Of a stretch of 64,000 nt of DNA, positions 20,413-28,680 are shown one piece after another (position 1 is the first letter of the stretch; every line of letters starts with the position of its first letter). This DNA comes from Collinsella vaginalis (GTDB lineage Bacteria > Actinomycetota > Coriobacteriia > Coriobacteriales > Coriobacteriaceae). The translations under genes were made by a program, and so were the position numbers. The stretch is from the NCBI RefSeq assembly GCF_900176655.1, contig NZ_LT838844.1, positions 134,178 through 198,177 of the forward strand, read 5' to 3'. The notes under the pieces were generated by a model. That model saw nothing but the letters and a program-made list of their open reading frames with translations, made no database searches and was not told the DNA's origin.

Positions 20413-21160
20413 GGTCGAGAGCACGCGCGCCGTGATCGAGGTGCTCTTTCCCGAGTACGGCAACCAAGGCGGCGACAACGGGAACGCCCTGCTGCTGCGC
20501 CAGAGCCTTCCCGGAGCCACCTTCATCGAGACGCGTTACGGGGACGAGCCCTACTTCGTGCGCAACGAGCCCTCGCTGATCATCATGAGCTCGATGCCCG
20601 AGATGCAGCAGGAAAACGCCCTCAAGGTGCTTCTGCCGCGCCGCGACCGCCTGGCCGCGCTCGTAGACGCGGGTGTGCCCATGCTCGTGACCGGCAGCGC
20701 CTGTGACCTGCTGTGCCAGCGGATCGTGAGTCCTGGCGGAACCGCCATCGAGGCCCTTGGGATCGTCGACGCCGTGTGCAGGCGCAGCGAGCCGCACCGT
20801 TACCTCGACGTGAACCTCGGCACCTTCGACCCGGCCGACGGCACGCCCCCCATCGAGCTCGTGGGCTTCAAGATCCAGTTCACCCAGATCGAGGGGGACA
20901 ACAGCACCTCGTACTTCAGCAGGAACGAGGTTGGCTTCGGCCTGCGGGAGGGCATGCAGCTCGAGGGTTTCCGCAAGCGGAACCTGCTCGCGACCTGGAT
21001 GCTCGGCCCGATCCTCCCGCTCAACCCCGATTTCACGGCTTGGCTGCTGCGCCTGGTCACCGGCCGGGACATCCGCCCGGCGCATGAGGCCCTGTCGCGC
21101 GCGAGCCACGCGGCGCGGGTGAAGGAGTTCCGCATCAAGGGCGCGGGCATCCACGTGTAG
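20405..21160 (+). CDS. GatD-like glutamine amidotransferase-fold protein lacking catalytic Cys and His, copy 2
   Basis: The ATG at 20405 lies inside the end of the MurT-like gene and follows GAGGACCGCGC; the product is 251 residues. EYGNQGGDNGNALLLRQSLP matches the GatD N-terminus. The nucleophile position is Thr96 in VTGSACDLL; Cys100 nearby is four residues off and not in the elbow. The His position is Leu200 in WMLGPILPLNP. VGFKIQFTQIEGDNS replaces the GFENHGGRT segment. Features kept in both copies (GGDNGN, TG-A, GDNS, GP-LPLNP) suggest selection for a structural or new role rather than decay. Confidence 0.85.
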   Translation: MSEVESTRAVIEVLFPEYGNQGGDNGNALLLRQSLPGATFIETRYGDEPYFVRNEPSLIIMSSMPEMQQENALKVLLPRRDRLAALVDAGVPMLVTGSACDLLCQRIVSPGGTAIEALGIVDAVCRRSEPHRYLDVNLGTFDPADGTPPIELVGFKIQFTQIEGDNSTSYFSRNEVGFGLREGMQLEGFRKRNLLATWMLGPILPLNPDFTAWLLRLVTGRDIRPAHEALSRASHAARVKEFRIKGAGIHV

Positions 21161-21331
21161 GGAGCGGGTCTGGCCTGACCTGGTCGTGGTACAGGGCCGT
21201 TACGGGCACCCCGCGCAATGCGGCCCCCGCGAACAGGCGCCCCTGTGCGGGAACCCTGCGCCGCTCGCTCGCCCGGCCCGCGTGGCCGACCACATGCGCC
21301 CCGATCATGTTGTAAGGAGGTGGCGGACCGC

Positions 21332-22729
21332 ATGGCCGCGAAGAAGTTCTCGCTCACCGGGGTGGTGCTGTCCGTCATCTGCGTGGTGCTCACCATCGAG
21401 GCTGCGGCACCCGCCGCTGCCATGGGGAACGTCCAGTTCTTCTGGTGGGGCCTCCTCATCATCACGTTCCTGATCCCGTACGGCCTGGTGGTGGCCGAGC
21501 TTGGAACCACCTACGACTCGGAGGGCGGTCTCTACGACTGGGTGCGCACGGCCCTGGGAGACACCTGGGCGGCGCGGTGCGCCTGGTGCTATTGGGTGAA
21601 CTTCCCCCTCTGGATGGCGAGCCTTGCCTGCATCTTTCCCGGCATCATCGGCCTGATCGTCGGCATGCCGGTGCCGTTGCCGCTGGCGCTCGCCATCGAG
21701 CTCGCTTTCGTGTGGATCGTCACGCTCCTGTCCTGCTCCCCGCTCTCCGAGGCCGAGTGGATCCTGAACGGCGGCGCCATCGTGAAGGTGGCCATCTCCC
21801 TGGTGGTGGGCGGACTCGGCATCTGGTTCGTCTGGACCCACGGGTTTGCCAACGACATGGCCCCCGCCACCTTCCTCCCCGACCTCACCGATCGGATGTC
21901 GCTCACCCGCCTCTCAGTCATCCTTTTCAACTTCATGGGCTTCGAGGTCGTGGCCACGTTCGCGGGTTCGATGAAGCGCCCCGCCCGCGACATCCCCCGG
22001 GCCATCGTGGCCGGTGGATTGGCGGTTGCTGCGATCTACCTTCTCTGCGGCGTTGGCATCGGGGCTGCCGTTCCGCGCCATCGGCTCTCGATGGACTCCG
22101 GCATCATGGATGCGGTCGGGGCCATCCTCGGCCCGGGGCATCCGGTCGCAGTCGCGGTCGGCGCGGCCTTCCTCCTCACGTTGTTCGCGAACATGGCGGG
22201 CTGGTCCTTCGGGGTCAACTCGGTGGCCTGCCGTGCGGCGGGTCACGGCAACATGCCGCGTGCCTTCGCGGTGCGCTCGCGGCGGACCGGCATGCCCAAC
22301 GGCTCCGCGCTGTTAAACGGCTCCGTCGCCAGCGCGGTGCTGCTTCTGCAGATCCCGCTGGGCCCGGGTTCCCGTGCGTTCTGGGCTCTGTTCTCGGCCA
22401 ATATCGTCTTTCTCCTGCTGAGCTACATCCCGATGTTCCCGGCGTTCTGGCGTCTGCGTCGCCATGACGCGCGGCTCCGCGTGTTCCGCGTCCCCGGCGG
22501 CGACAGGCTCCTCATGGCGATCCTGGCCGTTCCGGCTGCCGAGATTGTGCTCTCGGTCATCGCGACGACGGTGCCCCTGGGATCTGCCCCGGGGGAGCTT
22601 GCCAAGGTTCCGGTGCTCGTGGGGGTTGCGGCCCTGCTCGTCATCGGCGAGGCGGTGCGGATTGCCTCAAAGCACGGCCGCTCCGTTGATCATCCCGGTA
22701 TCGCGCGGCGCCCGCGCGCAGAGGGCTGA
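21332..22729 (+). CDS. APC family amino acid permease
   Basis: The ATG at 21332 has AAGGAGG at 21314-21320 and gives 465 residues. About twelve hydrophobic segments follow MAAKKFSLTGVVLSVICVVL. The helix-1 glycine motif of APC transporters is seen as EAAAPAAAMG, and GGLYDWVRTALGDTWAARCAW matches helix 2-3 of glutamate/GABA-antiporter-type members. FNFMGFEVVATFAGSMKRPARDIPRAI is the conserved helix 6 and loop. It is an inner-membrane amino-acid or amine transporter. It lies about 170 bases after the second GatD-like gene on the same strand and might supply a substrate to that system, but this is only proximity. Confidence 0.88.
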   Translation: MAAKKFSLTGVVLSVICVVLTIEAAAPAAAMGNVQFFWWGLLIITFLIPYGLVVAELGTTYDSEGGLYDWVRTALGDTWAARCAWCYWVNFPLWMASLACIFPGIIGLIVGMPVPLPLALAIELAFVWIVTLLSCSPLSEAEWILNGGAIVKVAISLVVGGLGIWFVWTHGFANDMAPATFLPDLTDRMSLTRLSVILFNFMGFEVVATFAGSMKRPARDIPRAIVAGGLAVAAIYLLCGVGIGAAVPRHRLSMDSGIMDAVGAILGPGHPVAVAVGAAFLLTLFANMAGWSFGVNSVACRAAGHGNMPRAFAVRSRRTGMPNGSALLNGSVASAVLLLQIPLGPGSRAFWALFSANIVFLLLSYIPMFPAFWRLRRHDARLRVFRVPGGDRLLMAILAVPAAEIVLSVIATTVPLGSAPGELAKVPVLVGVAALLVIGEAVRIASKHGRSVDHPGIARRPRAEG

Positions 22730-23185
22730 CCGGGCCCTACGCGCCGATGTGGTCGAGGAGCCCCTGCATCGCCCTTGCGCGGCAGCCGGCCACGGCCTTC
22801 CAGACGCTGATCGGCAGACAGTCCCTGTGTTGCCCCCGCACGGAGGGCTGACCGCCCCCGTCCTGTCGGCCACGTGTCGGTGACGTTCGGGTCGGGTTCT
22901 CCCATAGTTGCATAATAAGCACAATACGCCGAATGGGAAAAATCGTATCGACCTGTTTTACCACTTTGGTGCATCAAAGCGAAACTGCGCTGTTTGCCAG
23001 TCGCTTTAGTGAATCTACATAGTTTTTGCCCGTTGCCGGCTCAGTGCTACCGTTCGGCGGAACGTTGGCCTGGAGTGTATAGAAATCTCTCTAGGGAGAA
23101 TATACAATCAACTCGACTTGCGCGGCGCCGCCCGCAAGCGAACCAGGTTATGACGGGGATCCAATCAGTCAGAAAGGGGACTCCT
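22730..23185. other. Intergenic region before carbamate kinase
   Basis: This 456-base gap turns AT-richer toward its right end. TGTATA at 23076-23081 and TATACA at 23101-23106 form an inverted pair around TCTC-TCTAGG-GAGA, a possible operator or leader hairpin. The word GAGGGCTGACCG occurs twice (22722 and 22842). No gene is supported. Confidence 0.5.
23076..23106. promoter_or_regulatory. Imperfect palindrome upstream of arcC
   Basis: TGTATA and TATACA arms enclose an inner TCTC/GAGA pair. It lies about 80 bases before the arcC start and could be a repressor or activator site for arginine or fermentation control. No regulator gene is adjacent. Confidence 0.4.
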
Positions 23186-24148
23186 ATGTCCAAGCCCATC
23201 GGCAAGCCCGACCGCATCGTCGTCGCCCTCGGCGGTAACGCCCTCGGCGACACCCCGGCCGAGCAGATCGAGAAGGTCGGCGACGCCGCCCACGCGCTCC
23301 TCGGCCTCATCGAGCAGGGCAACGAGATCATCATCACCCACGGCAACGGCCCGCAGGTCGGCATGATCCAGAACGCGTTCGCCGCCGCCCACGACGCCAT
23401 CGGCACCCCGTCCATGGACCTGCCCGAGTGCGGAGCCATGAGCCAGGGCTACATTGGCTACCACCTGCAGCAGGGAATCGGCCGCGAGATGCACCGCCGC
23501 TACAAGCGCTGGCACGCCGCCACGGTCGTCACCCAGATCGAGTGCGATCCGGACGATCCGGCGTTCGCCAACCCCACCAAGCCCATCGGCCCGTTCTACA
23601 CCGAGGAGCAGGCCAAGCAGATCATGGCTGAGAACCCCGAGATGACCTTCGTCGAGGACTCCGGTCGCGGCTGGCGTCGTGTGGTCGCCTCCCCGCAGCC
23701 CAAGAAGATCGTCGAGGCCGACTCCATCCTGAACCTGCTCGACAACGAGTTCATCGTCATCGCCTGCGGCGGCGGCGGCATCCCCGTGGTGCGCGACTAC
23801 AACGACAAGGGCTGCTACAAGGGCGTGGCCGCCGTCATCGACAAGGACATGGGCGGCGAGCTTCTCGCTGAGGACTGCGGCGCCGACGTGCTCTTCCTCC
23901 TCACGGCCGTCGAGCATGTCGCCATCAACTTCGGCAAGCCCAACCAGCAGGAGCTCGAGGAGCTCACGGCTGACGAGGCCGAGAAGCTTGCTGACGAGGG
24001 CCAGTTCGGCAAGGGTTCCATGGAGCCCAAGGTCCGCGCCGCCATCAAGTTCGCACGCTCCCGCAAGGGCCGCACCTGCATCATCGGCGCCCTGGATAAG
24101 GCCGCCGAGACCATGGCCGGCCTCTCTGGCACGCGCATCGTCGGCTAA
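23186..24148 (+). CDS. arcC: Carbamate kinase
   Basis: I placed the start at ATG 23186 after AAAGGGGA, giving 320 residues; the upstream in-frame extension lacks a ribosome site. The family signatures are complete: VVALGGNALG at the N-terminus, ITHGNGPQVG, MSQGYIGY, IACGGGGIPV near residue 190 and VIDKDMGGELLAEDCGAD. The enzyme makes ATP from carbamoyl phosphate in the arginine deiminase or related pathways. The other arc genes are not in the window. A strong terminator follows, so it is monocistronic. Confidence 0.96.
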   Translation: MSKPIGKPDRIVVALGGNALGDTPAEQIEKVGDAAHALLGLIEQGNEIIITHGNGPQVGMIQNAFAAAHDAIGTPSMDLPECGAMSQGYIGYHLQQGIGREMHRRYKRWHAATVVTQIECDPDDPAFANPTKPIGPFYTEEQAKQIMAENPEMTFVEDSGRGWRRVVASPQPKKIVEADSILNLLDNEFIVIACGGGGIPVVRDYNDKGCYKGVAAVIDKDMGGELLAEDCGADVLFLLTAVEHVAINFGKPNQQELEELTADEAEKLADEGQFGKGSMEPKVRAAIKFARSRKGRTCIIGALDKAAETMAGLSGTRIVG

Positions 24149-24181
24149 ACCGAGACCGTAAACGCGCTCTCTCCTCTCAAG

Positions 24182-24215
24182 GCGCCCTGTCCCTTCCGGT
24201 GGCAGGGCGCTTTTT
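24182..24215 (+). terminator. Intrinsic terminator of arcC
   Basis: GCGCCCTG at 24182-24189 pairs with CAGGGCGC at 24203-24210, followed by TTTTT at 24211-24215. Confidence 0.92.
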
Positions 24216-24283
24216 CTATGAGCGGAGACCCATGGCCTACCTCCTGTGCCTGTCGTTTCGTTCCATCGGCCAGGATCTGCCGG

Positions 24284-24420
24284 AAACATACCTGCGACTG
24301 CAATCCCACGACTACGGATCCGCGTCATTGACTCATATGGGCCTGAAAACATACTTGCGGATTCGGTCTTATGCAGATTGCCTCTGCAACTGCTTTGAGA
24401 TGACGTTTTGCTCCCAGCCT
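24284..24420. repeat. ACGTTTT-family dispersed repeat, second locus
   Basis: CCTGAAAACATACTTG at 24342-24357 and GAGATGACGTTTTGCTCCC at 24397-24415 repeat the two words seen at 15705-16175, with the same spacing. A partial copy GGAAACATACCTGCGACTG lies at about 24283. The unit is non-coding. Confidence 0.65.
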
Positions 24421-24588
24421 GCGCATGCAGGCGCACTTTGGCGCTTGGAGCGTCTGCCAGATAAATGTCCCGAGGCGCACCCCGCCCCGGGGCGTCTCAC
24501 CGTCCGGATACAGCATTTGGGTTGCAGGGGCGTGAGCCGACGCCAACGCCCCGTGCGCAGCCTCGTCCCGTAGGCGATGATCAATCAC

Positions 24589-25160
24589 AATGGCCTTGGC
24601 GTAAAAAACCGCCGTGCTGGCCAAAAATGCCGCGAAACAGTGTTTGGTAACGCCGCGTGGCGTCCGCCGCCTCGGCATTGCACAAGTATAAATATTCAAC
24701 TCGGTTGCGTGGACGTGTCTGCAGAACGAAATCCCTTGTGGTTGGGCTATGCAAGGGGAGCCAATTACTTTTTCGCGGCATTTTTGGCCAGAGGTGGCAA
24801 ATGTTAGCCGTGCAGCACCCCTTATATGGGTCGGGTGAGTTCGGCGATGCAACCGGAGCGGACCATCGAGGTCACGAGATTGGCCCGAGCCAATGCGGCG
24901 GGCCGTCGGCATGCGCATGCAGCGGTGCCGAGGCCATATCGAGATGGCCTCGGCACGAAAAATCACCGTGCTGGCCAAAAAGCGCATTGAGGATGTACTT
25001 TGAGGACATGTGAGACTGCCGTATATGGCAAATTGAACACTTATACCTATGCAGTTTGGTCGTGTGACGATATACAAGGTGCCTAAATGGCCTAGAGCGG
25101 CCCAAGCGCTGCAGGTGAAATACAGCCTCAACCAGATTTTTGGCCACGAAGACAAAAAAG
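24589..25160. repeat. Repeats built on CTGGCCAAAAA in both orientations, in gene-free DNA
   Basis: A unit of about 40 bases (ATGGCCTYGGC, then an A run, then CCGTGCTGGCCAAAAA) occurs at 24589-24627 and 24943-24981. The 21-base stretch at 24617-24637 has a perfect inverted copy at 24771-24791. A further inverted, weaker copy (ATTTTTGGCCACGAAG) lies near 25135. A perfect 12-bp hairpin (24926-24937 with 24944-24955) precedes the second unit. The frames across 24219-25220 are not protein-like, so I call no gene here. Confidence 0.7.
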
Positions 25161-25220
25161 CGCCGATTCAGCCGGCCGTAAATCATTTGATCAACCGGGC
25201 CAGCAAAGGGAGCAGACAAG

Positions 25221-25252
25221 AAAAAGCGCGGCCAAACACCGTTTGGTCGCGC
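25221..25252 (-). terminator. Intrinsic terminator of the minus-strand phospholipase-like gene
   Basis: On the minus strand GCGCGACCAAAC pairs with GTTTGGCCGCGC (25226-25252) and is followed by TTTTT (25221-25225). It lies about 80 bases beyond the stop codon at 25330. Confidence 0.88.
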
Positions 25253-25329
25253 TTCGCAAGGTGGACGTGGGCCCTCATGTGTCATATCGGATCGCCGCGC
25301 CGACTGACAACGGCAAGCGTCACCGTCCG

Positions 25330-26274
25330 CTAATCCTCCTCGGTGCAGATCTCCGATTCATCGAGGGGGCGCCCCGAGTAGTTCAGCCGGCGGGTCATCT
25401 CCACCATGTCATCGCCGGCGATGAAGCGGGCCGCCGCCTGCTCGTAATCATCGAGCGCCCGATCGAAGACCTCGGGGAAGGACTCGGTCGACGGCTCCCC
25501 GGTGAAGGGGTTCTCCCAGGTGATATGTGAGAGGTTCCCGGCGCGGGCGGGTGTCTCGGTGGTGACGCGGTGCGCCAGCGCGCCGAGCAGTGAGTAATCG
25601 CTGAACAGGCCCTCGAACGCGGCGAGTCCGCTGCCGATGCGCGATCCCGCGGGTTCGAGCAGGCGGTACGCGAGCTTCATATCGGCGACGGCCCCGGCGT
25701 ACTCGCCGGCACCCACGGGGATCCCGTAGGTGCTCGCCGCGACGTGGCTCATCAGCACGCCGGCGATCTTGCCCACGCGCTCATTGGAGACGAGCTCGCC
25801 CTCGGGCGGATAGTTCGCCGTGGTCGCGCCGCCGCGTTTGCGCTGGAGCATCAGCACATCGAGGTCACCCTCGATGACCGCGTGCACCTTGCTGCCCGAG
25901 TCGGCGAGCGTGGGGTCCGTCTTCTGGATTCCCCATTGCTGGGCGTACACGTACGGGTGCGCGTTGCGGTCGAGCACGTAATGGGAGAGCAGGCCGAGTG
26001 CGAAGGCCCGTCCGGTGGACGCGTCGTGGGGGAGGAGGCGCTGCGTGCCGTCTCGCAGTGCGGCGAACTGCCGTGAGATCAGGGAGCGGTGCATCTCCTG
26101 CCCAAACCGGATACAGTCCCTGAGATGCGGTGTGCGCACGCGGAAGAAGAAGGGGTCGGGGCCCTGGTTGGCGATCAAAAAGGCGATCCGGTCATCCTCG
26201 GTGGCGATGAGGTCGGCGGGAAGGCGCTCCATGCTCTCCTCGCCGAAAAGGTGATGGGTTATCAGCGCTGGCAT
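25330..26274 (-). CDS. Zinc-dependent phospholipase C-like protein
   Basis: The start is the ATG ending at 26274, with AAAGGA upstream on the minus strand; the longer upstream frame has no ribosome site. The 314-residue protein begins MPALITHHLFGEESMERLP. It has histidine-rich segments typical of the zinc-dependent phospholipase C/S1-P1 fold: THHLFG, ALGLLSHYVLDRNAHPYVYA near residues 90-110 and KVHAVIEGDLD near 125-135. There is no signal peptide, so it acts inside the cell or is not a true toxin phospholipase. Proteins of this type are common and uncharacterised in Coriobacteriia and Clostridia; the substrate is unknown. Confidence 0.8.
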   Translation of the reverse strand: MPALITHHLFGEESMERLPADLIATEDDRIAFLIANQGPDPFFFRVRTPHLRDCIRFGQEMHRSLISRQFAALRDGTQRLLPHDASTGRAFALGLLSHYVLDRNAHPYVYAQQWGIQKTDPTLADSGSKVHAVIEGDLDVLMLQRKRGGATTANYPPEGELVSNERVGKIAGVLMSHVAASTYGIPVGAGEYAGAVADMKLAYRLLEPAGSRIGSGLAAFEGLFSDYSLLGALAHRVTTETPARAGNLSHITWENPFTGEPSTESFPEVFDRALDDYEQAAARFIAGDDMVEMTRRLNYSGRPLDESEICTEED

Positions 26275-26647
26275 GATGGTCCTTTCTGAGGGAACAGCTC
26301 TGCCCATTATTCCCGAACCGCAGGCAAACTTGCGGGGTGGAGCTGGGGATCTGTGCGAAAACCAGGGTTCGGAGATACCGTCAGGGCACGGGGCATGGGA
26401 CCACGGCCCGGCGCCGGTTTCGCCGGCAGCAACAGCTGCGCTCGGCCCTCGAACGCAAGGCATGGGGCCAGGCAAACACCAGATCCAAGGCACGGCCGCA
26501 GCCTGCCGAGCCGCAGCCTGCCGGGGGCGGCTCTTGCGCCAGGTGCCGACGACCCCGGGCGAGGCCCCGATCCTTGCCAGAACGTTTACACCTGTCCCGA
26601 GCAGTCCTGTCGTACCATAGAAAGGCCACCGCGACTGAGGGGAATGC
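26275..26647. other. Intergenic region between divergent genes
   Basis: The gap carries the promoters of the phospholipase-like gene (left) and the MFS gene (right). It is GC-rich and has no clear repeat, RNA or ORF with a ribosome site; TACCAT near 26613 might be a -10. Confidence 0.5.
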
Positions 26648-27898
26648 ATGAAGTACACCAAACTCGAGCGCAACTGGGTCATGTACGACGTCGGGAACTC
26701 GGCGCTCGTCCTGCTCAGCACCTCGGTCGTCCCGATCTACTTCAACGCGATCAACACCGGGGCATCCTCGGCGGAGCTCGTCGCCGCGTGGGCGAACGCC
26801 CAGACCGCGGCCTCGCTCGTCGTGGCCCTGCTCATGCCGATCCTGGGCTCGCTCGCCGACTTCGCGGGCAACAAGATCAAGTTCTTCATCGGCTTCTTCC
26901 TCACGGGCCTGGTCCTCTGCTTCGCGCAGGCCATTCCCATGAGCGCGTTCGCCTTCCTCATCGTCTACGTGCTCTGCACGATCGGGCTCAACTCGTCCAT
27001 GACCTTCTACGACGCGATGCTCTGCGACGTCACGGAGGATGACCGGATGGACGCCGTCTCAAGCTCCGGCTACGCCTGGGGTTACGTGGGCTCCACCATC
27101 CCGTTCATCATCTGCCTCGCCGTCATCTTCGGCGGCCCGGCACTCGGCCTCGACACCATGTTCTGCACGCGCCTCTCCTTCGTGATCACCGGCCTCTGGT
27201 GGCTCGCCTTCACCCTGCCGCTCATCCGGACCTACCGGCAGCGCTTCGCGAAGGAGCGCCAGCCGGGCGACACCCTGACTTTGATCGTCATAAGCTCCTT
27301 TCGCGGCCTCGGCACCACGATGCGCGCGATCGCCCACAACAGGGCCATCCTCATCTTCATGGTCGCGTTCTTCTTCTACATCGACGGCGTGCACACGGTC
27401 ATCTCCATGGCGACGAGCTACGGCTCGGCGCTCGGCATCGACTCCACGCAGCTCATCCTCGCGCTCCTCACCACGCAGTTCGTGGCCTTCCCGTCGGCCA
27501 TCGCCTACGGCCGCCTTGCCGGGCGCTTCGGGACGCTCCGCATGATCCTCGTCGCGGTCATCGCCTACGTCGTGATCGTGCTCTTCGCCTCCTTCTTCCT
27601 CCAGACGGCCACCGAGTTCTGGATCCTCGCCATCATGGTGGGCCTCTTCCAAGGTGGCATCCAGGCGCTTTCCCGCAGCTACTTCGGCCGGCTCATCCCC
27701 AAGGAGCGCTCGAACGAGTACTACGGCTTCTTCGACATCTTCGGCCGCTACGCCTCGGTCATGGGAACTCTGCTAGTATCTCTCGTGACGTCGCTCACCC
27801 GGAATCCTTCTTTAGGAGTGCTTTCCATCGGGATCCTGCTCATCGTGGGCCTCGTTATGCTAGTAAAGCTCTCCCGTGTCGAGGGCGCCGCCGTCTAG
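26648..27898 (+). CDS. UMF1/Atg22-like MFS transporter
   Basis: This 416-residue protein starts MKYTKLERNWVMYDVGNSAL, the sequence typical of the UMF1 family, whose yeast relative Atg22 exports amino acids from the vacuole. Twelve hydrophobic segments are visible. MPILGSLADFAGNKIKFFIGF is the helix 2-3 loop of major facilitators, and GLFQGGIQALSRSYFGRLIPKERSNEYYGFFDIFG is the conserved C-terminal half. It resides in the cytoplasmic membrane and probably exports small solutes. The start ATG lies eight bases after GAGGGGAA. Confidence 0.88.
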   Translation: MKYTKLERNWVMYDVGNSALVLLSTSVVPIYFNAINTGASSAELVAAWANAQTAASLVVALLMPILGSLADFAGNKIKFFIGFFLTGLVLCFAQAIPMSAFAFLIVYVLCTIGLNSSMTFYDAMLCDVTEDDRMDAVSSSGYAWGYVGSTIPFIICLAVIFGGPALGLDTMFCTRLSFVITGLWWLAFTLPLIRTYRQRFAKERQPGDTLTLIVISSFRGLGTTMRAIAHNRAILIFMVAFFFYIDGVHTVISMATSYGSALGIDSTQLILALLTTQFVAFPSAIAYGRLAGRFGTLRMILVAVIAYVVIVLFASFFLQTATEFWILAIMVGLFQGGIQALSRSYFGRLIPKERSNEYYGFFDIFGRYASVMGTLLVSLVTSLTRNPSLGVLSIGILLIVGLVMLVKLSRVEGAAV

Positions 27899-27965
27899 GG
27901 GCGCGCACCGACTCCCCGGGCCGTGCGCCCGGGCGCTCCTGCGGCATCGTGCCGCCGCGGGACGG

Positions 27966-27997
27966 ACGGGTTTTGCGAGCATGAAGCAAACCCTCGT
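27966..27997 (+). promoter_or_regulatory. Hairpin in the leader of the QueT-like gene
   Basis: ACGGGTTTTGC (27966-27976) pairs with GCAAACCCTCGT (27986-27997) with one bulged T and a nine-base loop, 18 bases before the ATG. QueT genes are often under preQ1 riboswitches; I could not fit either preQ1 consensus here, so I report only a leader stem. Confidence 0.35.
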
Positions 27998-28015
27998 CTC
28001 GAAAGGTACTCCCTG

Positions 28016-28594
28016 ATGAACGCTCATTACGTCGCCCGCGTGGGTGTCATCGCCGCCCTGTACGCGGCCTGCACCTTGGTGTCCCTGCTCTTCCTCGGCA
28101 GCCTCGCCTGGGGTCCCGTCCAGTTCCGCGTGTCGGAGGCCCTGTGCGCCCTCGCGCTCATCACCCCAGCCGCGATCCCCGGCCTGACCCTCGGCTGCGT
28201 GATCGCCAACGTCGCGAACATCGTGCTCTCGGGCACCGGCGCCCTCGGCCTCCTCGATGTCGTCTTCGGCTCGCTCGCGACCTTCATCGGCGCGACCATC
28301 ACCTGGCGGCTGCGCTCGCGCCCGGTCCTGGCCCTCGCTGGCCCCGTCATCGCGAACGCCCTCATCGTCCCCGCGTATCTGCCGATCCTCCTCGAGGGCA
28401 TCGGCTTCTACACGATTCCCTTCACGAGCGTGAGCCTCGACGGCGCCTGGGGCCCCATGTACCTGTTCGGCGTGGTGAGCACGGGAATCGGCGAAGCGGT
28501 TATCATGTACGTGCTGGGGCTCCCGCTCTTCCGCGCGCTCGCGCGGACCTCGTTCGCAGGGGAGAGGGACGCCTCCGGTCACGTGGGCGACTAG
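28016..28594 (+). CDS. queT: QueT family transporter
   Basis: The ATG at 28016 follows GAAAGG and gives 192 residues. Five to six hydrophobic segments are present. WGPVQFRVSEALCALALITPAAIPGLTLGC and GALGLLDVVFGSLATFIGA are the diagnostic QueT segments. The family is a putative S-component-like transporter for queuosine precursors such as preQ1 or queuine. It lies 118 bases after the MFS gene and may be co-transcribed with it; no queuosine biosynthesis gene is nearby. Confidence 0.88.
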   Translation: MNAHYVARVGVIAALYAACTLVSLLFLGSLAWGPVQFRVSEALCALALITPAAIPGLTLGCVIANVANIVLSGTGALGLLDVVFGSLATFIGATITWRLRSRPVLALAGPVIANALIVPAYLPILLEGIGFYTIPFTSVSLDGAWGPMYLFGVVSTGIGEAVIMYVLGLPLFRALARTSFAGERDASGHVGD

Positions 28595-28680
28595 CGGGCA
28601 CGCCCTTCAGGGCCGCTCACGGGGGGGGCACGGCGACATCGCCTGCCAGCTCAGACGGCCGCGTGATGGGAAGGTGCGAG

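Noticed and set aside
20702-20704. Cys100 of the second GatD-like protein as a replacement nucleophile
   Set aside because: It lies four residues beyond the nucleophile elbow (TGSACD) and the catalytic His is also missing, so it cannot stand in for the normal Cys without a different fold.
24325-25155. 276-codon minus-strand frame across the repeat region
   Set aside because: The product is not protein-like, contains the translated CTGGCCAAAAA repeats twice and lacks a ribosome site.
27899-28015. preQ1 riboswitch before the QueT-type gene
   Set aside because: Only one stem-loop could be drawn, and neither preQ1-I nor preQ1-II consensus elements could be matched by eye.
28144-28680. In-frame upstream extension of the glycosyltransferase
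   Set aside because: It overlaps queT in another frame and reads as low-complexity Arg/Pro/His-rich sequence; ATG 28681 has its own ribosome site.
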